53,063 nucleotides of DNA from positions 1 to 53,063 of the forward strand of contig QMIW01000020.1 of NCBI GenBank assembly GCA_024434165.1. Direction: 5' to 3'. The DNA comes from Chloroflexota bacterium (GTDB lineage: Bacteria > Chloroflexota > Anaerolineae > Anaerolineales > Villigracilaceae). The translations under genes were made by a program, and so were the position numbers. Below, piece after piece: positions 47,371 through 53,063 of this stretch (its first letter is position 1; each line of letters starts with the position of its first letter). The notes beneath the pieces were generated by a model, which saw only the letters and a program-made list of their open reading frames with translations, was not told where the DNA came from and ran no database searches.

Positions 47371-47516
47371 GAATTCGCGTACAAACAAGCTTTTCGACTT
47401 CAAACCGGAACTTCATTGACCAATACGGGGGTGACGGATAATCGCTCGCCGAACATTTCCGCCCGGTGGTGTCTGCTCAAATCCAATTCAGATGTACGTC
47501 CCATGGGAGGGACACC

Positions 47517-47951
47517 ATGCTACAGAAAAAACTGCTTTTCCCCTTGTTTGCCGTTTTGGCGATCTTCGTTTCAGCATGTGCGGCTGGCGGCGGATCGGGC
47601 GGCGGGACAGCCGACCTCATCCCGGTCATGGCTTCGGGAAATCCGACGTTTTGCGAACGCGAAGAGGATACCCTGTTCATTTACGTGAAGAACAGCGGCA
47701 GCGCCGATGCGGCAAGCGCCGAGGTGCAAGTGGAATTCTTCCTCGGTCCCGGCTATACCCGAACCGAGAACGGAACCACCGTGACCGGAATTCTCGCTGC
47801 GGGAGAGACGCTGAGTTCCCCCATCGCGGTTTCCATTCCGGGAGACTGCTTCAACCCCGATTGCGACTTCAAAATCACAATAGACCCGTCCAATGCGGTC
47901 AAGGAATCGGACGAATCGAACAACGCCGTCGAGGCGGCATGTATCGGGTAG
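47517..47951 (+). CDS. CARDB-domain lipoprotein
   Basis: Signal peptide with lipobox VSAC (about residue 20), a Gly-rich linker and a single CARDB adhesion-type Ig domain: DLIPVMASGNPTFCERE, FIYVKNSGSADAASAEVQ and DPSNAVKESDESNN. Cys pairs in FCERE and DCFNPDC may form disulfides. It is probably a surface-attached binding module of unknown ligand. GGGAGGG precedes the ATG. Confidence 0.88.
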   Translation: MLQKKLLFPLFAVLAIFVSACAAGGGSGGGTADLIPVMASGNPTFCEREEDTLFIYVKNSGSADAASAEVQVEFFLGPGYTRTENGTTVTGILAAGETLSSPIAVSIPGDCFNPDCDFKITIDPSNAVKESDESNNAVEAACIG

Positions 47952-47987
47952 GATAAGCGTTTTTTGGAAGCCGTTTGAAAGAGGAAA

Positions 47988-48302
47988 TTATTGCGAGATA
48001 AACCTGTACCCGCATTTCAGGCATTCGATCTCTGCGAAACAATTCCCAAGCGAGGTGCGGACATTGTCGTCGCAGTTCGGACACGTCGTATGACGTCCGT
48101 TGCAATGCGGGCAGGTGGTAAATTCTATTGAGTTTTCCTTGAAGAGGTTCACCCCGCCGCTTGCTGCAAGGTTTTTCATCCCGGCGAAAAGTACGACGCC
48201 GATGTCGAGCAATTGACGAGCCGCGCTCTGGCTCCCAAACGCGGAACTCCCTTTATATGTTCCTCCACAATACTTGCAAATGTAACTGGCTTCTCTGCTC
48301 AT
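47988..48302 (-). CDS. Multi-zinc-ribbon protein
   Basis: 104 residues with four Cys pairs: CKYCGG, CPHCNG, CPNCDD and CLKCGY, which probably bind two zinc ions. A hydrophobic middle (LLDIGVVLFAGMKNLAASGG) may be a membrane or packing helix. No named family is recognised. AAAGGAG lies 11 bases before the ATG. Confidence 0.7.
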   Translation of the reverse strand: MSREASYICKYCGGTYKGSSAFGSQSAARQLLDIGVVLFAGMKNLAASGGVNLFKENSIEFTTCPHCNGRHTTCPNCDDNVRTSLGNCFAEIECLKCGYRFISQ

Positions 48303-48460
48303 ACCCTGCGACTCCTTTGGCGTTATTGCTCTGAAATCCTGTTCTGTTGAGAGCGCAGTTTTTCATTCCGCTTTCCCGGATGCGAGTTTTCGATGAAATG
48401 TGCTGAAAAACACGCTCGTTTGTGTTTCCACCTCACGCGCATACCTGGGGCGGGCTCTTC

Positions 48461-48631
48461 CTATCCATAGTTCCACCAGGTGACGCCCATGCCCACGATC
48501 GTCAATATGGAGGAATATAGAAAAGCCTCCCCAAGGGGAATATCCAGCGAAAAAACGCTGATAAGTATCAGCAAAGCGAATACGACCGCACCAGCCAGCA
48601 CATACCTGTTCAAGAGAATTTCCTTCAGCAT
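48461..48631 (-). CDS. Small membrane protein (56 residues)
   Basis: Two hydrophobic helices (YVLAGAVVFALLILISVFSL and FLYSSILTIVGMGVTWW) with a basic N-terminus. The start at 48631 follows GGGAG at seven bases; the frame is open further upstream without a site. Not recognised. A MITE-like element begins 14 bases upstream of the start. Confidence 0.6.
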   Translation of the reverse strand: MLKEILLNRYVLAGAVVFALLILISVFSLDIPLGEAFLYSSILTIVGMGVTWWNYG

Positions 48632-48644
48632 GACTATCTCCCAA

Positions 48645-48736
48645 TAGACCTCTTGTATAAGTGCTCCCGCTGCAGTCCTCGGCGGCGGGGACGCCGCCTT
48701 GAGCAACGTAAAAAAGTGACTTTTGCAAGAAGTCTA
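48645..48736. repeat. 92-bp element with imperfect terminal inverted repeats
   Basis: Left end TAGACCTCTTGTATAAGT and the complement of the right end TAGACTTCTTGCAAAAGT agree at 15 of 18 positions. The inside has a GGCGGCG-GGGA-CGCCGCC hairpin. It is non-coding. A related end (GAAGAAGTCTAAT) stands at 12609-12620. Confidence 0.7.
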
Positions 48737-48819
48737 ATAAAATTTTTCGCGTATTATATCGCACGCCGCCGCGTCCGCAAAGCAGATCGAGGACATTAGA
48801 CCGGGGGTTCTCTGTAATC

Positions 48820-49110
48820 CTATCCGCCGACCAGCAGCACGACGCCATCTTCCCACTTTAACGCGGACGAGGGCGCCTGTTTTCTGCGCACATCCTCCGC
48901 CATCGCTTTTACGATCTCCATACGCCGCCCCGCCGCCCACGGATACGCTTTGTCCCACTCGGCGTCAGTTTTCGGAAACCAGATGATGGCGAACGTACCG
49001 GCTCCGCCAAATTCCCAATAGAATTCGCACACATTCTTCCTGAACAACGAACCTTCGATGTATTGGATCGTTCCAGAACGTCCTTTTGTGATGATTTTTA
49101 TCTTTGCCAT
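48820..49110 (-). CDS. Hypothetical protein (96 residues)
   Basis: Begins MAKIKIITKGRSGTIQYIEG and contains FYWEFGGAGTFAIIWFPK and a VKAMAEDVRRKQAP helix. Not recognised. It lies 22 bases after the lipocalin-like gene on the same strand and so is probably co-transcribed. The start at 49110 is chosen for the upstream GAGATAG, which is weak; the frame is open further upstream into the neighbour. Confidence 0.6.
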   Translation of the reverse strand: MAKIKIITKGRSGTIQYIEGSLFRKNVCEFYWEFGGAGTFAIIWFPKTDAEWDKAYPWAAGRRMEIVKAMAEDVRRKQAPSSALKWEDGVVLLVGG

Positions 49111-49132
49111 TTGAAATACTATCTCAACCCGT

Positions 49133-49627
49133 CTAAGCGCCGGTCCCTTCAGTTGAAGCGCGGACGCGGTGGAAGCGATTCTCCGAATACTTTTCGAACT
49201 CTTTGCCGGGTTCCGCCAACTCGAAGATTTCAATAAATTCATCGGCGTTGACAATCTGATAAGTTTCGCGGGCTCTCCAGCCGGGCGGAATGTTTTCGAT
49301 GCTTTCGGTCACGAAGCGAATGGTCCGGCCATCCGCGGAACGTTCATCCAGAACGTATTGATTCACAAAGCCCTCCACATGGAACTGGCGCATAATGCAG
49401 GTCGTTCTCGCGCCATCGTAACTGACCAGGCTCCAATCTTCGTGGATTTCGCCGCCCGGGTTTTTCTCCTGCGGCGCATACACGGATTTATTGCGCGCGA
49501 ACACAAATCTGTTATCCAACACGAATTCGTAGGTGCGTTCCACCTGCGAGCGGCCGGGCACCCCCTCACCGATGCCCCTCCAGACCCCGATGAAAAAGTC
49601 GAACAGCATCCCAAGGTTGTCCGTCAT
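49133..49627 (-). CDS. Lipocalin-like beta-barrel protein
   Basis: 164 residues with the start of a calycin-type barrel (FFIGVWRGIGEG) and alternating strands thereafter (YEFVLDNRFVFARNKSVY, EIHEDWSLVSYDGARTT, RETYQIVNADEFIEIFEL). The family resembles DUF1579- or THAP4-like small-molecule binders; the ligand is unknown. ATG at 49627 follows AAGGAG. Confidence 0.65.
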   Translation of the reverse strand: MTDNLGMLFDFFIGVWRGIGEGVPGRSQVERTYEFVLDNRFVFARNKSVYAPQEKNPGGEIHEDWSLVSYDGARTTCIMRQFHVEGFVNQYVLDERSADGRTIRFVTESIENIPPGWRARETYQIVNADEFIEIFELAEPGKEFEKYSENRFHRVRASTEGTGA

Positions 49628-49695
49628 TATGTTTCTCCTTAACTGCTCGAACGCATCAAACAGGGATGCAGCACTGCGTCCCTGCGGATTGGGTG

Positions 49696-49911
49696 TCATC
49701 CATAAAAATCATCATCCACCCATTTTAACGGGTTCTCGGCGATATATTTCCGAATTCGATTCAAATCCGCATCATTGCGAATGATATGCTCACAATAATT
49801 ACGCTGCCAAACGACCATTCCCCGCATTTGACGTACCGCGTTGATGGCGTACGTCACCGCCGATTTATATGCATCAAGAACGAATAAATCTGCCCATATT
49901 ATATCCCCCAA
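49696..49911 (-). pseudogene. REP-associated tyrosine transposase (RAYT) remnant
   Basis: Only the C-terminal third of an IS200-like RAYT transposase remains: AYKSAVTYAIN, VVWQRNYCEHIIRND, IRKYIAENPLKWVDDD. The N-terminal part with the HUH metal-binding His is absent, and a short extra stretch (WADLFVLD) interrupts the family's LGDII-YKSAVT join. It cannot be active. RAYT enzymes mobilise palindromic REP sequences, which are abundant in this window. Confidence 0.85.
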
Positions 49912-49920
49912 TTCAGCGGT

Positions 49921-50472
49921 TTATTTCTTGAATCGCCGCCGCAAAACGAGCGCAATGCCGAGCGCCAGAATCACAAAACTCCCGGTCACAAAGAACCACT
50001 TGATCAGCGTGAAGATGGGGGCAAACAGGTCCACGCCCAGGGTTGGAGCGGGATAACGAGCCATCACCAGCGAAGTGGATATATTTTCAAGGTAATCAAA
50101 CATTGCGCCCGCCAATGGAAAGAGATTAAGCAGCCGCCAGCGGGAACCTTCGACCAATCCGCGAGTCAGCAGCCAACTGACGGTGGTCGTTAGAAAGAAC
50201 AAATAAGCAAGCGGAAAGACAAGGTCGAACGTGAAGCGGGCATAAATATACGCCGCGCGTCCTTCCGAGCCGTAACTCTCCGCCATCGCATAGAGGTCGC
50301 TGGCAGAATAGAAATAAGACGTATCGGGCGAGACGCCGCCGCTATAGGCTTCGGCTTTCTGCGCCTGCCCCGGCAGGACAAAGATCATGAAAAGCGCAAA
50401 TACCGCCAATCCAAGCAATGTCACCCGGTTGGAGGAAAGGGAATAAAAGGAATTGGAGATTTGATTCAACAT
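49921..50472 (-). CDS. Membrane protein of unknown function (183 residues)
   Basis: Four membrane segments (RVTLLGLAVFALFMIFVL, LVFPLAYLFFLTTTVSWLL, a short third around LLNLFPLAGAMFDYLENI, and FFVTGSFVILALGIALVL), with a loop rich in Tyr/Ser outside and an RRRFKK tail inside. Family not named. It starts seven bases after the end of the FAD/Fe-S oxidase gene and is probably in its operon. GAGGT precedes the ATG. Confidence 0.75.
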   Translation of the reverse strand: MLNQISNSFYSLSSNRVTLLGLAVFALFMIFVLPGQAQKAEAYSGGVSPDTSYFYSASDLYAMAESYGSEGRAAYIYARFTFDLVFPLAYLFFLTTTVSWLLTRGLVEGSRWRLLNLFPLAGAMFDYLENISTSLVMARYPAPTLGVDLFAPIFTLIKWFFVTGSFVILALGIALVLRRRFKK

Positions 50473-50478
50473 AAAACC

Positions 50479-53063
50479 TCACTGCCTCTTCAAAAAACGG
50501 TCTCTTACCAGCGCCAGCGGATGCTGCGCCGCCAAGCCTGCTCCATGTTGTATTTGCATTCGGCAAGCCGCCCCCGTCGAAGCAACCACTACCCCCTCCT
50601 GCCCCCCCCTATTTTGGAGGAGGTGTCCCGCAGGGACGGAGGGGGCAAATTGGCGAATCTTCGGCAGGACTCCCAATTCCCCCACCTGCATCGAAAGATC
50701 GTAATGCCCGGCGTCGTAGCCGAACGTCCCCGCCATGCCGCAGCAGCCCGCGTCAACCACCTCCGTATCGAAGCCGAACATCTTCAACATCGCAACCGTC
50801 GCGCCAACCCCCGCCGGCAAGCCGTCATCGGAGAGACCCTCGGCGCGCTGGTGGCAATGCGGGTGAAGGATAATTTTTTTCCCCGCCCCTGCCCTCTCCC
50901 GTAGGGAGAGGGGGAAAGACTCTAAATTGGCTGCGCGCAGGATAAATTCATCCACCAGCCAGACGCGTTTTGCAAGCGATTCGATTTCCTGATGACGCTT
51001 CGGCAACAGGGATTTGTACTCGCGCTTGAGGCAATACACCTCAGGCGGCTCGCATCCGACCACGCTCAAGCCTGCTCCGCCATCCAGACGTTGAATCCCG
51101 CCCAGAACTTTTTCTGCATGTTTCCGGGCGGCGTCCAAAAATCCCTTCGAAAGCAGGGACGCGCCTGCGCCGATCACCGGCAGGATTTGTACCTCATACC
51201 CCAATGCGTTCAGGATTTCGATTGCCGACTCCTCCACTTCAGGTTCGATGTAATGCGAAAAAACGTCGGAGAGGAAAATGACCGATTTTGTGCGACCCGG
51301 TTCGAGGTCCGGTTTGATGCGCGTTCGGGAAAACTTCGGGAACGGCCGCTGATCCGCAATTCCCAATGTCCGGGCAATCAATTTCCGAGACCATTCCATT
51401 TCCATAAAAAGATTCGCCAGTGAAGCAATGGGACTCAGCCACTTCGCAACGACATGAAAATATCCAAACAGGTAATCGCGCAGCGGGCGGCGGTGGGATT
51501 TGTAATACCGATTCATGAATTCGTATTTCAATTTCGGCATATCCACGCCGCTCGGACATTCCGACGTGCAGCCTTTGCAGGCGAGACAGAGATCAAGGGC
51601 GGAAAAAACTGCGGGTTCAAGTTCCGAATATCGAATATTCGAATATTCGATATTCGACGACAACATCAAACCTCGTAATAAATTCGCCCTGCCCCTTGTG
51701 CTGAGCGCTTCTTCCCGCGTCGCTTGAAACGACGGGCACATCACACCTGTTGTCTTCCGGCACACGCCCTGCCCATTGCACTGCTCGATGGCTCCCGCCA
51801 AACTGCGCTCATGCTCGAAGTGCAAAACGGGGGTCCACGCCTTTGCCCGATACGACTCGCCGTAACGCAGGTTCGTATCCATCGGCGGGGCGTCGAACAG
51901 TTTTTGGGGATTCAAAATATCGTGCGGGTCGGCGGCGCGCTTCAACAGGCGCATGGCTTCGGTCACTTCGCGTCCGTAGGTGCGCTCGATGAATTCGCCG
52001 CGCGCGAGACCGTCTCCGTGCTCGCTGCTCATCGAGCCGCCCAAACTCATCGTCAGCGCGAAGACCTGCTCGACGATCCCGCGCATCGCGCGCACGCCTT
52101 CGCCGTGCTGTAAATCCAACACCGGGCGGATGTGCAGGCACCCTGCCGAGGCATGGGCGTAGATTCCGCCGAACGTGCCGTGCGCGGTCAAAATCCGTTC
52201 GACCTCGCGCACGAAATCGCCCAGTCTTTCGACCGGGATGGCGCAATCTTCGATGAATGCAATTGGGCGGGCAGACTGCAGGCGTGAATCCAAAATTCCC
52301 AAACCAACCTTGCGGACGTTCCAGATGCGGCTCTGCTCCTCCACCGTTTCTGCGATGGTCACCACATCGCCAAGACGGCGCGCCGCCTCTTTCAAAGCCG
52401 GCGGTTGATCCCCGCTAAATTCCACAACCAACACCGCGGCAGGATCGCCCGCCACCCACCCCATCTGACGGGCATAAGCGGGCAGGCTTCGCGCATTGCG
52501 CAGAATCAACCGCGGAATCAATTCCACGGCGCTGGGGTTCATTGCCAGCAGGCGCGGAACATCGTCGCAGGCTTCGGCAACACCGGGATAGGTCAGCACT
52601 CCAAGAATCGTATGCTTCGGCTTGGGAACGAGGTTGACCTTGAGTCTGCGGATGACAGCAAGCGTGCCTTCGGAGCCAGCGAGGAGGGGCGCGAGGTTGA
52701 TGGTGTTTGGTTTGATGGGCGGATAGTGGTCAGTGTTCAGTGACCAGTGATCAGTAGTCAGTGACCAGTGATCAGTTATCAGTGATCTGTGATCAGTGTC
52801 TGGCGGCAAGTGTCCAGCAGTCCACTGCGGCGGCTTGGACGGACTCCAGGGCAGAAGGTAATTCAAGCGGTAGCCCGCCGAATTGCGCCAGGACTTGGGA
52901 AAGTTTTGCTGGATGGCGTCGGCATAGTTTTCGCGGATCGCATTTACAGCAGAAAGTATCGCCACTTGATAACCGCCTGCTGACGACTGGTCACTGTTTA
53001 CTGATGATTGATTACTGACCTCCCCCCACTTCTGCAGCGACCCATCTGCAAGAATCACATCCG
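50479..53063 (-). CDS. FAD- and Fe-S-dependent oxidase (D-2-hydroxyacid dehydrogenase type), 5' end outside window
   Basis: Fused enzyme with an FAD-linked oxidase part (LLAGSEGTLAVIRRLKV, ERILTAHGTFGGIYAHASAGCLH broken by loops, SSEHGDGLARGEF, DPHDILNPQKLF), ferredoxin motif CLACKGCTSECPSGVD with further Cys in GQGVCRKTTGVMCP, and a CCG-type C-terminus (HPHCHQRAEG, DAGCCGMAGTFGY). Related enzymes oxidise D-lactate, glycolate or 2-hydroxyglutarate. The frame is open to the window edge (D-V-ILADGS), so the FAD-binding N-terminus lies outside. Five repeats lie inside the frame (see the repeat entries), yet no stop or frameshift results. Confidence 0.9.
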   Translation of the reverse strand, partial: DVILADGSLQKWGEVSNQSSVNSDQSSAGGYQVAILSAVNAIRENYADAIQQNFPKSWRNSAGYRLNYLLPWSPSKPPQWTAGHLPPDTDHRSLITDHWSLTTDHWSLNTDHYPPIKPNTINLAPLLAGSEGTLAVIRRLKVNLVPKPKHTILGVLTYPGVAEACDDVPRLLAMNPSAVELIPRLILRNARSLPAYARQMGWVAGDPAAVLVVEFSGDQPPALKEAARRLGDVVTIAETVEEQSRIWNVRKVGLGILDSRLQSARPIAFIEDCAIPVERLGDFVREVERILTAHGTFGGIYAHASAGCLHIRPVLDLQHGEGVRAMRGIVEQVFALTMSLGGSMSSEHGDGLARGEFIERTYGREVTEAMRLLKRAADPHDILNPQKLFDAPPMDTNLRYGESYRAKAWTPVLHFEHERSLAGAIEQCNGQGVCRKTTGVMCPSFQATREEALSTRGRANLLRGLMLSSNIEYSNIRYSELEPAVFSALDLCLACKGCTSECPSGVDMPKLKYEFMNRYYKSHRRPLRDYLFGYFHVVAKWLSPIASLANLFMEMEWSRKLIARTLGIADQRPFPKFSRTRIKPDLEPGRTKSVIFLSDVFSHYIEPEVEESAIEILNALGYEVQILPVIGAGASLLSKGFLDAARKHAEKVLGGIQRLDGGAGLSVVGCEPPEVYCLKREYKSLLPKRHQEIESLAKRVWLVDEFILRAANLESFPLSLRERAGAGKKIILHPHCHQRAEGLSDDGLPAGVGATVAMLKMFGFDTEVVDAGCCGMAGTFGYDAGHYDLSMQVGELGVLPKIRQFAPSVPAGHLLQNRGGQEGVVVASTGAACRMQIQHGAGLAAQHPLALVRDRFLKRQ
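50590..50650. repeat. In-frame GC-rich repeat in oxidase gene (E)
   Basis: CCCCCTCCTGCCCCCCCCTA, TTTTGGAGGAGGTG, then a GTCCCGCAGGGACGG hairpin. On the minus strand it encodes FAPSVPAGHLLQNRGGQEG between the CCG domain and the conserved VVASTGAACRMQ segment. This stretch is foreign to the family, so it is an inserted repeat kept in frame. Confidence 0.65.
50886..50919. repeat. In-frame GC-rich palindrome in oxidase gene (D)
   Basis: CCCTGCCCTCTCCC-GTA-GGGAGAGGGGG, the same palindrome as at 51-91 and 4746-4788. Here it encodes FPLSLRERAGAG in the loop before the conserved HPHCHQRAEG motif. Confidence 0.75.
51626..51655. repeat. In-frame 30-bp perfect palindrome in oxidase gene (C)
   Basis: A perfect 30-bp palindrome built from GAATATCGAATATTC and its complement. 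It encodes SNIEYSNIRYS between the Fe-S motifs of the oxidase and is far more AT-rich than its surroundings. Confidence 0.8.
52731..52803. repeat. In-frame tandem CAGTGATCAGT repeats in oxidase gene (B)
   Basis: About seven degenerate repeats of CAGTGATCAGT, the whole reading through as DHRSLITDHWSLTTDHWSL. It interrupts the FAD-oxidase domain between WSPSKPPQW and LAPLLAGSEGTLAV. The period of about ten bases repeated in multiples keeps the frame. Confidence 0.8.
52981..53021. repeat. In-frame degenerate repeat in oxidase gene (A)
   Basis: TGGTCACTGTTTACTGATGA and neighbouring TGATTACTGACC units, related to the tandem repeat at 52731. They encode VSNQSSVNSDQSS just downstream of the KWGE segment. 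Confidence 0.6.

Noticed and set aside
46114-47688. A 524-codon plus-strand open frame opposite the C39-like gene
   Set aside because: It runs through a divergent promoter region and a repeat and has no family features.
52731-52803. Tandem repeats that at first glance resemble a CRISPR array
   Set aside because: Units are about ten bases with no unique spacers, and they read through in frame as protein.

Overview
The window looks like chromosome from a member of the Chloroflexota, most likely class Anaerolineae. That placement is inferred from GC-rich coding sequence, secreted proteins that follow a lipobox with Thr/Pro-rich (TPTPT-like) linkers, an NBR1-type Ig lipoprotein, MttB-like and MetV-MetF one-carbon genes, a RIO-type kinase and very many short palindromic repeats. 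No rRNA, tRNA, CRISPR array, prophage or intact insertion sequence was seen. The last gene runs off the right edge.

Layout. 1-4421: a MITE-like repeat, an unrecognised 815-residue protein and a membrane PASTA-less Ser/Thr kinase translationally coupled to it. 4518-9362: a heterodimeric ABC exporter whose two half-transporter genes flank a SAM methyltransferase, preceded by a promoter, a 27-codon leader ORF and an intrinsic terminator. 9429-10848: a DUF104 antitoxin with a PIN toxin broken by a palindromic element, then a HEPN/MNT pair. 10858-13508: a GAF-GAF-GGDEF cyclase and a SpoU methyltransferase. 13538-19396: a dipeptide/oligopeptide ABC operon (SBP, permease, permease-ATPase fusion, ATPase). 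19640-22999: a creatininase-family enzyme, an Ig-like lipoprotein and a non-pyrrolysine MttB homologue. 23096-24406: a RIO kinase behind a long leader with its own strong promoter, a 21-codon ORF and two terminators whose arms are mutually complementary. 24507-27752: two paralogous lipoprotein hydrolases and two DUF4491 membrane proteins. 27945-30696: protoporphyrinogen oxidase and a PucC-family transporter. 30755-35134: a second heterodimeric ABC exporter followed by a histidine-kinase-like ATPase that lacks the phospho-acceptor His. 35196-39001: an acyltransferase, a RAM-domain protein with a formate/nitrite channel under a CRP-type palindrome, and a CAP-LysM surface protein. 39098-43015: MetV-MetF fusion, a pseudouridine synthase, a Zn-ribbon SpoU methyltransferase and an amidohydrolase. 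43105-53063: a second MITE copy, a GDSL lipoprotein, small membrane proteins, a C39-like peptidase, several small hypotheticals, a RAYT transposase remnant, and a large FAD/Fe-S oxidase.

The two strongest signals are regulatory and structural. (1) Two unrelated operons (the ABC exporter at 4796 and the RIO kinase at 24109) share one architecture: near-consensus promoter with an 18-bp spacer, a short ORF with a good Shine-Dalgarno and a Pro-Pro-Ala motif, then an intrinsic terminator whose arm can pair with the short ORF. This is the layout of ribosome-mediated transcription attenuation. In the RIO leader the logic forms a two-terminator cascade. (2) The terminal FAD/Fe-S oxidase gene carries five separate palindromic or tandem repeats inside its reading frame, all keeping frame. 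Relatives of one of these repeats also lie between genes, where one copy supplies the ribosome binding site of the ABC exporter. Several promoters have TATAAT seven or eight bases before the start codon and imply leaderless transcripts.
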